From positions 124,001 through 188,000 of the forward strand of contig NZ_RPDH01000001.1 in the NCBI RefSeq assembly GCF_003813775.1: a stretch of 64,000 bases of DNA, given 5' to 3'. This DNA is from Chitinophaga lutea. GTDB lineage: Bacteria > Bacteroidota > Bacteroidia > Chitinophagales > Chitinophagaceae. Within the stretch, counting starts at the first letter, position 1, and the number at the start of each line of letters is the position of its first letter. The notes under the pieces were generated by a model. That model saw only the letters and a program-made list of their open reading frames with translations, searched no databases and was not told where the DNA came from. Positions 53,480 to 62,835 of the stretch are shown piece after piece. The position numbers and the translations under genes were made by a program.

Positions 53480-54643
53480 CTACTGACCGTCCTTTTTGTA
53501 CGTCACACTATAAATGATTACCGCTACCAGCATAATGCCCAGCCCGGCGAGGCATACGCCGCCCCACTTGCCGATGTCCCATACCAGCAGTCCGATGCCG
53601 GAGCCCAGCGAGGTGCCGATGAAACTCACGGTCATAAACACGGTGTTCATGCGGTTGCGCGCTTCAGGCAACAGGGCGTAGATGCGGGTTTGATTGGATA
53701 CGTGCACGCCCTGCAGGCCGAGGTCGAGCAGGATGATGCCGATCACGATGCCGATGATGGACGTGCGGAAAAACCAGAAGATCACATAACCCGCAATCAC
53801 ACAGGCGATCCCGTAACCGATGGCGATGCGCGGGTTTTTACGGTCGGCGATCTTGCCGATGAGCGGGGCGCCTAACGCGCCGGTGGCCGCCGCGAGGCCT
53901 AACAGGCCGATCACGTCGCTGCCATAGTTGAAGGGAGCATTCGACAACAGAAACACGGAGGTGGTCCAGAACAGGCCGAAAACGCCGAAAGCGCAGGCAT
54001 TGATGAACGATGCCTCACGGAGCAAAGGCTGTTCCTTCACCAGCACGAGCACGGAGCGCATCAATGCGCCGTAGCTGCCGGTGAAAGAAGGTTTGCTCGA
54101 AGGAAAACTCGCCGCCATCACGATCAGCATTACAAGCGACATGCCGCCCGCGATCCAGAACATCGCCCGCCAGCCCATGTGCTCCCCTATCACGCCGCTG
54201 ATGGTGCGCGACAGGAGGATGCCGATCAGGAGGCCGCTCATCACGACCCCGATCACTTTACCGCGCTGCTGCGGTTCGGCGAGGCTGGCGGCCATGGGCA
54301 ATATCAGCTGCGGCACAATGGAGGTGAACCCGATCACGAAACCCATTATTTTCAGCATGGTGATATTAACGGACAGCGCCGTGGCGAACAACGCCGCAAC
54401 GGCCAGCGCCGTCATCGTCATGATCTGTTTTTTCCTTTCCAGTTTGTCGCCCAGCGGCACACAGAACAACAGCCCCAAGGCATAACCGATCTGTGTGAAG
54501 AAAGTGACCTGTCCCGCATTGGACTCCGATACGGAAAATTCATCGCTGATGAGTACCAGCAACGGCTGGGCGTAGTAGATATTGGCAACGATGAGGCCGG
54601 TGCAAAGGGCCATCACCGCGATGTTCAGTTTGCTTAAAGACAT
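53480..54643 (-). CDS. MFS transporter
   Basis: 387 residues with 12 hydrophobic segments. GYALGLLFCVPLGDKLERKKQ carries the MFS motif A loop (G-D-x-x-x-R-K). LGLAAATGALGAPLIGKIADRKNPRIAIG is the second-half counterpart. Probably a drug/metabolite efflux permease of the arabinose-efflux type; substrate unknown. Confidence 0.93.
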   Translation of the reverse strand: MSLSKLNIAVMALCTGLIVANIYYAQPLLVLISDEFSVSESNAGQVTFFTQIGYALGLLFCVPLGDKLERKKQIMTMTALAVAALFATALSVNITMLKIMGFVIGFTSIVPQLILPMAASLAEPQQRGKVIGVVMSGLLIGILLSRTISGVIGEHMGWRAMFWIAGGMSLVMLIVMAASFPSSKPSFTGSYGALMRSVLVLVKEQPLLREASFINACAFGVFGLFWTTSVFLLSNAPFNYGSDVIGLLGLAAATGALGAPLIGKIADRKNPRIAIGYGIACVIAGYVIFWFFRTSIIGIVIGIILLDLGLQGVHVSNQTRIYALLPEARNRMNTVFMTVSFIGTSLGSGIGLLVWDIGKWGGVCLAGLGIMLVAVIIYSVTYKKDGQ

Positions 54644-54700
54644 GTTCCGCGCGTTAAGGCTGCAAAGTTATGTCTTTTGTAAATTCCGTAACTTCATAAC

Positions 54701-56056
54701 ATGATGTTCACGAGCATATATCCATTCACGCAGGAAACGATCGCGGAGTATCCCGCGCATACGAAAGAGCAGATTGAAAGCAGGCTGCAGGAAGGCTGGA
54801 AGGCGTTTGCGGCGCTCAGGCAGGCCGGCACGGCGCAGCGCGCGGCCTGGATGATGCGGGTGGCGGAACTGCTGAAGAATAACGTGACGGAACACGGCAC
54901 GCTCATCTCGCGCGAAATGGGCAAAACCCTCAAAGAGGCGAAGGCCGAAGTGCTGAAGTGCGCCACTACGGCGGAATATTATGCCGCCAACATCGACGCG
55001 ATGCTGCAGCCGCGGCTCATCACCACCGAAGGTAAAAAAAGCTACGCCGCCTTTGAGCCCAAAGGCATCATCCTGGCCATCATGCCCTGGAACTTCCCTT
55101 ACTGGCAGGTGTTCCGCTTCGCCATTCCCAACCTGCTGGCAGGCAACGCCGCCGTGCTGAAACATGCCAGCAACGTGAGCGGCTGCGGGCTGGCCATCGA
55201 AAAAGTATTCCGGGAAGCGGGCTTCCCGGAGGGCGCCTTCCAGGCGCTGCTCGTATCGTCGAAAAAAATGGAACCCATCATCGCCGACCCGCGCATACAG
55301 GGCGTTACCCTTACCGGCAGCACCCCTGCCGGTATGAGCGTGGCGGGCCTGGCCGGTAAATACATCAAAAAAACGGTGCTGGAGCTGGGCGGCAGCGATC
55401 CCTTCATCGTACTGAAAGACGCCAACCTTGCAGAAGCCGCCAAAACGGCCGTGAAAGCCCGGATGCAGAACGCCGGGCAGTCGTGCATCGCCGCCAAACG
55501 CTGGATAGTGGAACAACCCGTTGCCGAAGATTTTATCCAGCAGGTGCAGTCCATCATCACCTCCCTGCGCCAGGGCGACCCTTTCCTGCCCGACACCGAT
55601 ACCGGCCCGATGGCGCGCCCCGACCTTGCCGACGAAGTTTCGAAACAGATGAACCAGAGCATCGCCCGCGGCGCCCAGCTGCTGGCCGGCGGGGAGCAGG
55701 ACGGCTGCAACTTCATCCCCGCATTGCTGACCGGTGTACAGCCCGGGATGAGCGCCTTCGACGAAGAAACCTTCGGACCGCTGGCCGCCGTTATTACCGC
55801 CAACGACGAAGCGTCGGCCATCCGCCTGGCCAACCAGACGCCTTTCGGGCTGGGCGCCAGCCTGTGGACCAAAGACCTGGAAAAAGCCGCCCGCCTCGCC
55901 ACGCTGATCGACAGCGGGAACGTGTTCGTCAATGCCATGGTACGCTCCGATGCCCGCCTGCCCTTCGGCGGCGTCAAACAATCCGGTTACGGCCGCGAAC
56001 TCTCCATAGAGGGCACACACGAATTCCTCAACATCAAAACCGTGTATATCCAGTAA
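54701..56056 (+). CDS. NAD(P)-dependent aldehyde dehydrogenase (succinate-semialdehyde type)
   Basis: 451 residues, a little short of the usual 480-500 because the N-terminal arm is brief. Conserved blocks: IMPWNFPYWQVFRFAIPNLLAGNAAVLKHA, VTLTGSTPAGMSVA, the Glu228 in LELGGSDPFIVL, QNAGQSCIAAKR (catalytic Cys262) and EETFGPLAAVITANDEASAIRLANQT. The closest description is the succinate-semialdehyde dehydrogenase branch, but the aldehyde is not certain. Confidence 0.92.
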   Translation: MMFTSIYPFTQETIAEYPAHTKEQIESRLQEGWKAFAALRQAGTAQRAAWMMRVAELLKNNVTEHGTLISREMGKTLKEAKAEVLKCATTAEYYAANIDAMLQPRLITTEGKKSYAAFEPKGIILAIMPWNFPYWQVFRFAIPNLLAGNAAVLKHASNVSGCGLAIEKVFREAGFPEGAFQALLVSSKKMEPIIADPRIQGVTLTGSTPAGMSVAGLAGKYIKKTVLELGGSDPFIVLKDANLAEAAKTAVKARMQNAGQSCIAAKRWIVEQPVAEDFIQQVQSIITSLRQGDPFLPDTDTGPMARPDLADEVSKQMNQSIARGAQLLAGGEQDGCNFIPALLTGVQPGMSAFDEETFGPLAAVITANDEASAIRLANQTPFGLGASLWTKDLEKAARLATLIDSGNVFVNAMVRSDARLPFGGVKQSGYGRELSIEGTHEFLNIKTVYIQ

Positions 56057-56164
56057 AAAAATTTTAGCGCTCAAATGGGGGTAAGCTGTATCTTGAGATG
56101 TCTTATACCTGACCACTTAACCTAACATGTGAGGCCTTTAACAAAAAGACCATCGGCTACCCGT

Positions 56165-57313
56165 ATGGGTATCCGGCTGCGCAACGCGTTATCAGGACAA
56201 ACCGCCATCATTTCAGCGTACCTGCTGGTGGTGCTGGTATTGTACATACAGCTCGCCGTGAGCGGGCGTTATAACAATTTCATCATCTTCCGCAGCTCCT
56301 GGAGTCACCTGCTGGCGGGCCTTCCGCTGTACGACCTGTACCCGGGGGAATATTTCGACTACTTTCTTTACCATCCCAGTTTCCCGGTTTTATTTTCACC
56401 GTTTGCCGCATTGCCGGCGAAGGCGGGCCTGTTGTGCTGGCTGACTTTCAGCGCCGCCATCTTCCTGTATGCTGTCCACCGCCTGCCGCTGCCGGAACGC
56501 ACCCGGCATACCCTGGCCTGGTGCCTGTTGCTGGAACTGGGGAACGCGCTGCAATCGTCGCAAACCAACCCGGCCATGACGGCGTTTATGCTGCTGACGC
56601 TGGTGCATCTGCAAAAAGAGGAGCCGGCGAAAGCTGCGGCATTTACCTGTCTTGCTTTTTTCATCAAAGGTTACGGCGCCATCGTGGGCCTGCTCTTTGT
56701 GTTTTATCCGAAGCGATGGCAGTATGTCAATTATTGCCTCCTCTTCGGCGTTACCGGCACTCTATTACCGCTCCTGTTCATATCTCCCGAAACGCTTACG
56801 GCCTATTACACGGCATGGGTGCAGCTGCTCACCGGCAGCACCATCAAAGAAGACGGTTCGCTGCTCGGATCACTGCGTTACATCACCGGGCTTGCCGCTC
56901 CTTATACAGACGTGGTACTGCTGGCAGGCATGTTCCTGCTGGCAGGCATTTTTACGACCGCGCTGGTGCGCCGGCCGCGGGGGAGCGCCATGCTTGTGCT
57001 GGCAGCCCTCATGATATGGATCGTGATCTTTAACCAGAGCGCAGAATCGCCCACCTACGTCATTGCCGTTACCGGCGCCGCAATGGCCTTGCTCATGCCG
57101 CCGATGCAGCCCGTGGCCAGGTATCTGCTGATCACGATGCTGGTGGTGACCTGCCTCTGCCCTACCGACCTTGTACCGAAAGCCATCAATAACATCGCCG
57201 TTACGTACCGTGTGAAAGCGCTGCCCTGCGTGGCGGTGCTGCTGTACATACAATGGCGGCTACTGACTCTAACACCGGACCGGCTGCGTCAAAAATCGCC
57301 GGCCATGCTTTAA
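56165..57313 (+). CDS. GT87-like polytopic glycosyltransferase
   Basis: 382 residues from ATG 56165; a GTG at 56129 is a longer alternative. About ten hydrophobic segments with a first outer loop carrying YNNFIIFRSSWSHLLAGLPLYDLYPGEYFDYFLYHPSFPVLFSPFAALP, in which the R..W.HL..GLPLYDLYP..YFD..LYHPSF pattern is the GT87 (DUF2029) signature. GT87 enzymes use polyprenyl-phosphate sugars as donors on the outer face of the inner membrane. Adjacent GT2 and deacetylase genes on the same strand fit that use. Confidence 0.8.
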   Translation: MGIRLRNALSGQTAIISAYLLVVLVLYIQLAVSGRYNNFIIFRSSWSHLLAGLPLYDLYPGEYFDYFLYHPSFPVLFSPFAALPAKAGLLCWLTFSAAIFLYAVHRLPLPERTRHTLAWCLLLELGNALQSSQTNPAMTAFMLLTLVHLQKEEPAKAAAFTCLAFFIKGYGAIVGLLFVFYPKRWQYVNYCLLFGVTGTLLPLLFISPETLTAYYTAWVQLLTGSTIKEDGSLLGSLRYITGLAAPYTDVVLLAGMFLLAGIFTTALVRRPRGSAMLVLAALMIWIVIFNQSAESPTYVIAVTGAAMALLMPPMQPVARYLLITMLVVTCLCPTDLVPKAINNIAVTYRVKALPCVAVLLYIQWRLLTLTPDRLRQKSPAML

Positions 57314-57329
57314 TGCCAAAACAACTGTT

Positions 57330-58088
57330 ATGCCAGCAACGAAGATCAAAACAACATCCCTACTCCCCAGGCACCTGCAGCCGGCTGCGGGTTTCGACCT
57401 CGTATTGCCATGCTATGATCCTCCGCAGCACTGGGCGGATCAGCTCTGTGCCGATTTTTACCAGCTCCGCGCGGCCCTGCCGGGCATTCCTGTTCAGCTG
57501 ATACTGGTGATAGACGGGCCCGCCAAACACGTTACACCGGCCACGCTGCAATACCTGCAACATGAAATACCCGGCATCAGGGTGATCCACCACCCCGTGA
57601 ACCGCGGCAAGGGATACGCGCTGCGGCTGGGCGTTGCCGTAGGCGACAGCCCGTTCCAGGTGTGCACGGATATCGACATCCCGTTCGGCCCCACCGCCAT
57701 TGCGGAAGCGTTTGACCTGTTGCAGCATGGCGCCGATGTGGTGGCCGGCGTGCGCAGCCCTGCCTATGCCAAATGCCTGCCCCGCCAGCGGAAGCTCATC
57801 AGCGGCGTCAACCGAATGCTGAACCGGTACCTGCTGCACCTGAAAGTAACCGACGCGCAGGCCGGGCTGAAAGCCTTTAACAGCAAGGGCCGCGAGGCCT
57901 TTCTTTCCACCAGCGTCAACGGTTTCCTGTTCGACAGCGAATTTGTATACCGCGCCGGCAAAAACCGTTCGATGGTGATCAGCACCGTGCGCATTCATTG
58001 CCGGCAGGGCATCCGCTTTTCGGCGTTCAGAACAAAAGTATTGTGGCGTGAGTTACGGAATTTCTTAGGTATCCTGTTCATCAGTTAG
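57330..58088 (+). CDS. GT2 family glycosyltransferase
   Basis: 252 residues. GT-A fold: FDLVLPCYDPPQHWADQL, LILVIDGPAKHV, HPVNRGKGYALRLGVAV, VCTDIDIPFGPTAI (DxD) and ISGVNRMLNRYLLHLKVTDAQAGLKAFNSKGREAFL, which is the DPM/ArnC-like acceptor segment. No membrane helices at the C terminus. It probably makes a polyprenyl-phosphate-linked sugar. Follows the GT87-like gene by 16 nt and precedes the deacetylase by 2 nt. Confidence 0.88.
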   Translation: MPATKIKTTSLLPRHLQPAAGFDLVLPCYDPPQHWADQLCADFYQLRAALPGIPVQLILVIDGPAKHVTPATLQYLQHEIPGIRVIHHPVNRGKGYALRLGVAVGDSPFQVCTDIDIPFGPTAIAEAFDLLQHGADVVAGVRSPAYAKCLPRQRKLISGVNRMLNRYLLHLKVTDAQAGLKAFNSKGREAFLSTSVNGFLFDSEFVYRAGKNRSMVISTVRIHCRQGIRFSAFRTKVLWRELRNFLGILFIS

Positions 58089-58090
58089 AC

Positions 58091-58873
58091 ATGAAAAACA
58101 ACAGCTTATTAATCAGCGTGGATGTGGAAGAATTCGACATCCCGGAAGAGTATGGCCAGTATTTGCGCGAGGAAGAAAAAAAATGCGTGACGTACCGCGG
58201 CATTTTGAAAACACTCGCCCTCTTCGACGAACTCGACATCCGCGCCACATTTTTTATCACAGCCTACTGGGCGCAACAGTTTCCGGCGATGGTGCAGCGC
58301 ATCGCCGCCAAACACGAGATTGCCTCTCACGCATTTTTTCACAACACCTTTCATGAACGCGACCTGCTGAATGCGCGGCTGGAACTGGAGCATATCAGCG
58401 GACAACAGGTGCTGGGCTTCCGGATGCCGCGGCTGCAACCCGTCAGTATCACCGCCCTGGCCGATGCCGGTTACCGGTACGATGCCTCACTGAACCCCAC
58501 CTGGCTGCCGGGGCGCTATAATCACCGGCGCGCACCGCGGGCCGTGCACCGCAATGGCCCCTTGTGGGTAATGCCCTCCGCCGTTACGCCCCGGTTTCGC
58601 ATCCCCGTGTTCTGGCTGAGCGCGAAAAACTTCCCGCTATGGTTCACGCGCTATTGTATTTCCCGCGTGTTGCAGGGAGGTGGTTACTTTTCCTTTTATT
58701 TTCATCCCTGGGAACTGGAAGACCTCGCCCCTTACCAATTGCCGTGGTATGTGAAAAACAGGTGCGGCGAAAGCATGTACGAAAGGCTGTACGCCATCTT
58801 CAGCGGGTTGAAAACGAAAGGGGAATTCATGTCGCACGCGGATTACCTGCAACGGCGGTTGCTGATTACGTAA
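58091..58873 (+). CDS. Polysaccharide deacetylase-family protein
   Basis: 260 residues, no signal peptide. NodB-type motifs: ISVDVEEFDIPEEYG (Asp-Val-Glu), ATFFITAYWAQQFP, IASHAFFHN (metal His pair), LGFRMPRLQ, YRYDASLNPTWLPG and FYFHPWELED. It would deacetylate (or deformylate) an N-acyl sugar in the cytoplasm or at the membrane, like ArnD. Two nucleotides after the GT2 gene: one operon. Confidence 0.88.
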   Translation: MKNNSLLISVDVEEFDIPEEYGQYLREEEKKCVTYRGILKTLALFDELDIRATFFITAYWAQQFPAMVQRIAAKHEIASHAFFHNTFHERDLLNARLELEHISGQQVLGFRMPRLQPVSITALADAGYRYDASLNPTWLPGRYNHRRAPRAVHRNGPLWVMPSAVTPRFRIPVFWLSAKNFPLWFTRYCISRVLQGGGYFSFYFHPWELEDLAPYQLPWYVKNRCGESMYERLYAIFSGLKTKGEFMSHADYLQRRLLIT

Positions 58874-58975
58874 GTGGTCGTTTATACATCGTGTGCCGTA
58901 TTGTTCCGCGGATGGTGACAGATGATGGTTGCTGTTGGGCGAAGGCCCTTCGTTACAGAAGCCCGTTTATGAGAC

Positions 58976-59150
58976 GGATGGGTGACGCAAACCGCTACCT
59001 TTAGAACAGCATTTCAGATTTCGTTTCGACGACACCTGCATGGGATGCATGTTGCATGGGGCGTGGCGGATGGCCGCCATAAACCGCTACTTACCGGCCC
59101 GGTGAACCGTTTTTCTGATTCCGTTTCGACGACACCTGCACGGGATGCGC
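58976..59150. repeat. 100-bp duplication of the 3' end of the PmoA-family gene
   Basis: CGTTTCGACGACACCTGCA at 59022 recurs exactly at 59122, and the pair GCGGATGG..AAACCGCTAC / ACGGATGG..AAACCGCTAC extends the match upstream (offset 92 then 100 after an 8-nt indel). The downstream copy is the real coding 3' end of the minus-strand gene at 59091; the other lies beyond its stop. Confidence 0.8.
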
Positions 59151-60350
59151 AAAATCGTTCCAGTAGGCTTCAGCCTGCGCGGGCGTCGGGTCTTCATCGA
59201 AGGTAATGATGCGATAGCGCTGTGTGTAGGTTTTGCCGGGCTCGAGCGTCCAGCTGTAGTCTTTGGTAGGACTGAACATCGCGAACACCTGTCCCTGCTG
59301 GTCTTTCTCCGGCCATACCCGTACCGGCTGCGGGGCGCGGAAATTGTCCGGCGCCGAGAGGATCAGCAGGCCCGCCATGCCATTGTCCAGGTTGCCGGCG
59401 ATCTTGATCCAGCGGGCGTGGGTGGAATCCGCATTCTTGCGGGTTTTGCCTTCGGACGTCAGCACCGCACTGTTTTCATTATTCCAGGCGGCGTTGCCAC
59501 GGATGGCGAAACCGCCGCCGTAGCGGTATTTGTTCAGGGTGATGGGCGACGGGCCGGCGCAACGCAGGATGGACGTAAAATCCCACATGAAGGTCTCTCC
59601 GTCCGAAGCATACACCGCCACATCCAGCACTTCGTTCATCGCCACTTTTTCCTTCCCGTCTTTTTTAAACGCTACGTGCTCCTGCAATGCCCTGAAGCCA
59701 CCATCCGTAGCATAGAACTGTTTGAACCGCACCGTGCCGGAACGTTTTTTCAGGTTCCAGAAATCGACGGTGTCCCCTTCAAACTGCGTGTCCGTCCAGG
59801 GGTTCCAGATGCCGAAGTGATGATAGTGGTCTTTGGGATGAATATTGGTAAGCACCTTGCCGCCCGGCGTCCATGCCGGATGGATGAAGCCGCTGCGTTC
59901 GAAGGCAGGGTCCGCTCCCGGCGGAGGCGGCACCACGGCATGGTAATAACGCAGCACGGGTTTGTTGCCTGCCAGTACCGTTACCGCGCTGTCGTCTTTC
60001 GCGACGGTCACATTGTCACGCGCGGGCGGCACAGCGGCCCCTTTCTCCCGCACCAGTTCATAATGCAGCGTAACACCGGCTTTCACATGGCCGTTGAGCT
60101 GCCATTCCACAGCGGCGGGGCGGGCCTGCAGGCGCGCGGGTACGGCCCTGCGTACCTTGCCTTCCAGCTGGTACAACACGAGGCCGCTGGTGTCGGATAA
60201 CCCGGGACTGCCGATTTCATAGCGGACCGGGCTGTTGTAACGGTCGTAGCCGCCGGTTTGTACGGTGATCTGTGCAACGGTGGTTTGCGCCTGCGCGCCG
60301 AACGCTGCCAGCAGCAGCGGTAATGAAAGACAATAACGTGGGTTCAGCAT
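59091..60350 (-). CDS. Secreted PmoA-family (DUF6807) protein
   Basis: 419 residues with a signal peptide ending at FGAQAQ (about 21). The C-terminal two thirds carry the PF14100/DUF6807 pattern: SGFIHPAWTPGGKVLTNIHPKDHYHHFGIWNPWTDTQFEGDTVDFWNL, MWDFTSILRC, YRYGGGFAIRGNAAWNNENSAVLTSEGKTRKNADSTHARWI. Despite the family name the proteins are not methane monooxygenase subunits; they are mostly found with carbohydrate-degradation loci. Function unknown. The 3' end is duplicated downstream. Confidence 0.9.
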   Translation of the reverse strand: MLNPRYCLSLPLLLAAFGAQAQTTVAQITVQTGGYDRYNSPVRYEIGSPGLSDTSGLVLYQLEGKVRRAVPARLQARPAAVEWQLNGHVKAGVTLHYELVREKGAAVPPARDNVTVAKDDSAVTVLAGNKPVLRYYHAVVPPPPGADPAFERSGFIHPAWTPGGKVLTNIHPKDHYHHFGIWNPWTDTQFEGDTVDFWNLKKRSGTVRFKQFYATDGGFRALQEHVAFKKDGKEKVAMNEVLDVAVYASDGETFMWDFTSILRCAGPSPITLNKYRYGGGFAIRGNAAWNNENSAVLTSEGKTRKNADSTHARWIKIAGNLDNGMAGLLILSAPDNFRAPQPVRVWPEKDQQGQVFAMFSPTKDYSWTLEPGKTYTQRYRIITFDEDPTPAQAEAYWNDFAHPVQVSSKRNQKNGSPGR

Positions 60351-60453
60351 GTTAAAACCGTTTGAAGGTTATTGGTAAAATAGCGATTCCCACCGGTTTA
60401 TGCAATAATTCGTATCTTAACATTTCAATTTAACCCCCAAAAGCTACCCCAAA

Positions 60454-61953
60454 ATGAAAACTGACAAACTGATCGTTTGCAACCGATCCGCGCTTGTTAA
60501 AAAGTATGGCGCCAAACATACCTCCATACTGAAAGATCTCACCACCATCCGGCAATCCGACAAAAAACGCGGGCTGAACACGACCATTGTGTTCATCGAC
60601 GATGCGATGGCGATGAAGGCGTACAAAGCCGCGGCGGTGAAGGACGAAACAAGCCCCAAACAAAACAAGACGGCCATCGATGCCGTGTACAAAAAACTGC
60701 AGCCCGATTACCTGATGATTGCCGGCGCACAGGATGTAATCCCTTTCCAGCCGCTCGAGAACCAGCTGTATGGGGAAGACGACGAAGACGAAACCGTTCC
60801 TTCCGACCTGCCTTACGCCTGTGAAGCCGCTTACAGCACCAATCCCGGCAAGTTCATCGCGCCCACGCGCGTGGTGGGCAGGCTGCCGGATCTGCCCGGC
60901 GGAAAAGACCCTGCGTATTTCCGCTCGCTCGTCAAAGACATCACCGGCGCCAAACCCGCCAATGAAAAAGATTACCGGCGTTATTTTTCCGTGAGCGTGC
61001 ACGACTGGCGGCTGAGCACGCAGGAAAGCCTGATGCGCATATTCGGCGATAACCGGCAGTTGCAGATCTCGCCCGTGAGCGGCCCGCAATGGAGCAGTAC
61101 GCAGCTGAAACCCAAAACACATTTCATCAACTGCCACGGTTCACTCGAAGACCCCTGTTTTTACGGCCAGAAAGGCGACAGATATCCCGAAGCGGTGAAC
61201 GCAAAGCTGCTGGCCAAAAAGATCAGCAAAGGCACCATCGTGGCCGCGGAATGCTGCTACGGCGCACAGCTGTACGATCCGTCGCTGACGGAAACCGACC
61301 AGCCGAGCATCGCCAATACCTACCTGCAGCATCATGCGCTGGCATTCACGGGCAGCTCCACCATCGCCTACGGCCCCACCGAGGGCCAGGGCCTTGCCGA
61401 CCTGCTCACCCAATACTTTATCATCAACACCATCAAAGGCGCATCCACCGGCCGCGCGCTGCTGGAAGCCCGGCAACGCTTCCTCGATGAGATGGGCCCC
61501 ACGCTCGACCCATACGAGCTCAAAACCCTCTCGCAGTTCTACCTCCTCGGCGACCCTTCGCTGACGCCCGTGGCCACCCCGCCGGCCATTGCCAAACGGG
61601 GCATGGACGTACGCAGCAACCGCCGCGACAACATGGTGGCCAAAGGCGCTGCACTCAGCAGCTTCATCGCCGTGCCCAAAGAAGTGAGTGGGAAAGCCGC
61701 CGCACCGCTGCAAAAAGACATCACGGCATTATTACGCTCCAGGAAGTTCAGCGCAGGCGCCAATAAAAAGGTATTTGAAAACGAACCGAAGGCCTCGCCG
61801 CTCACCCGCGGCATGAAATCGATGCAGGCCCCTGTGAAATTTCATGTATATTCGACATCATCTTACCACGGCAGGTTCAAAAAAACGAAAGTGCTGGTGG
61901 TGAAAGAAAGAAACGGAGATATCATCGGATACCGCGAATATGTCAGACGATAA
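60454..61953 (+). CDS. Cytosolic C25-like (gingipain/caspase-fold) peptidase
   Basis: 499 residues with no signal peptide. The clan CD dyad is visible as HFINCHGSLEDP (His228) and IVAAECCYGAQLY (Cys267/268), followed by the C25 hallmarks LAFTGSSTIAYGP and FYLLGDPSLTP. The N-terminal 220 residues resemble the gingipain subdomain (YLMIAGAQDVIPF, PTRVVGRLPDLPG). Unlike the T9SS-exported C25 enzymes, it lacks both a leader and a C-terminal sorting domain; instead a basic tail (about 380-499) ends in GDIIGYREYVRR. The small 61940 gene overlaps its stop by 14 nt, so the two are coupled. It is likely a cytoplasmic caspase-like protease; trigger and target are unknown. Confidence 0.82.
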   Translation: MKTDKLIVCNRSALVKKYGAKHTSILKDLTTIRQSDKKRGLNTTIVFIDDAMAMKAYKAAAVKDETSPKQNKTAIDAVYKKLQPDYLMIAGAQDVIPFQPLENQLYGEDDEDETVPSDLPYACEAAYSTNPGKFIAPTRVVGRLPDLPGGKDPAYFRSLVKDITGAKPANEKDYRRYFSVSVHDWRLSTQESLMRIFGDNRQLQISPVSGPQWSSTQLKPKTHFINCHGSLEDPCFYGQKGDRYPEAVNAKLLAKKISKGTIVAAECCYGAQLYDPSLTETDQPSIANTYLQHHALAFTGSSTIAYGPTEGQGLADLLTQYFIINTIKGASTGRALLEARQRFLDEMGPTLDPYELKTLSQFYLLGDPSLTPVATPPAIAKRGMDVRSNRRDNMVAKGAALSSFIAVPKEVSGKAAAPLQKDITALLRSRKFSAGANKKVFENEPKASPLTRGMKSMQAPVKFHVYSTSSYHGRFKKTKVLVVKERNGDIIGYREYVRR

Positions 61954-62209
61954 AAAGAAAGTCATTACCGTAAAAGGCCAGCTGGTGCTGAAAACTTTTG
62001 CGCGCACTACCAAAAGCGAAAGCCTTGGGGTGTACCTCCGGACGGCAGACGGCAGCTTCCTGATCCGTCCTGCCGGCCGGAATCCCTTTATGGATAATCC
62101 ATTGGCCGAGCTGGCCGGCAAATACATCGAAGCCGAAGGCCGGAAAAGCGACTATGTATTTTTCGCCCGCAGGTGGAAGGAAATCACGGAGGAAGAAGCC
62201 GGGCTATAA
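61940..62209 (+). CDS. Small partner of the C25-like peptidase (OB-like fold?)
   Basis: 89 residues with a start overlapping the protease stop. VITVKGQLVLKTFARTTKSESLGVYLRTADGSFLIRPAGRNPFMDNPLAELAGKYIEAEGRKSDYVFFARRWKEI reads as a five-strand barrel with conserved Gly turns (a compact OB-like layout). Family not recognised. The coupling to the protease suggests a regulator, inhibitor or substrate. Confidence 0.7.
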   Translation: MSDDKKKVITVKGQLVLKTFARTTKSESLGVYLRTADGSFLIRPAGRNPFMDNPLAELAGKYIEAEGRKSDYVFFARRWKEITEEEAGL

Positions 62210-62343
62210 CCCGGAACGAGCCGCTATAAAAGGCTGCGGCGTAATTGTTAACACCCAAATCATCGTGTTCGCTCCACCTGTCCTTATTCCCCTTCCCATC
62301 CACGAAACACTTCGTAAATTCGGAGCACAATAAATCTGTCGCT

Positions 62344-62835
62344 ATGATCCGCCATTCTCTCATCCGGCAGGCTGTTATTGTGTTTGCAGTCATTCTGTTG
62401 AGCATCCCCCTGCAGGCCGTCAGCCAGCGCACTCCCAGTATTATGCAGCAAAAAACCGCTGCCCTTCTCGGTAAATACCTGATTTCGTTCCGGTCAGACG
62501 CCGGCATTCTCCGGTACATCCTGCACATCGACAGCGTGCGGGGCGTATTTTTTTACGGCCGAATGGAAAACGATCTGCGCTACCATCCCAAGCGCCACGA
62601 CTTCTGCTACATCAAAGGCGTGCTGGCGGAAAGAAAGGATTATGATTTTGTGATGAAGCCGGTGCTGACGTACGAAAGCAAATACAATCTCTCCTGTGCG
62701 CCCTATGAATGGGTGCTGAACAACAAAACGTACTTCCGCCTCGACAAGGATGTGATCAGGGGATATATGCTGGTGGCTAACAGCGCCGAGATGGCGCCGT
62801 TCGCGTTTTCGGGCATGCGCCAGCTGCCGCTTTAG
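62344..62835 (+). CDS. Secreted hypothetical protein of 163 residues
   Basis: From ATG 62344 (MIRHSLIRQAVIVF); the longer frame to 62245 has no signal-peptide character. Signal peptide ends near LQAVSQ (about 28). The mature part is beta-rich with aromatic residues (FRSDAGILRYILHIDSVRGVFFYGRM, then YESKYNLSCAPYEWVLNNKTYFRLD). No family recognised. Its stop overlaps the stop of the convergent epimerase. Confidence 0.7.
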   Translation: MIRHSLIRQAVIVFAVILLSIPLQAVSQRTPSIMQQKTAALLGKYLISFRSDAGILRYILHIDSVRGVFFYGRMENDLRYHPKRHDFCYIKGVLAERKDYDFVMKPVLTYESKYNLSCAPYEWVLNNKTYFRLDKDVIRGYMLVANSAEMAPFAFSGMRQLPL

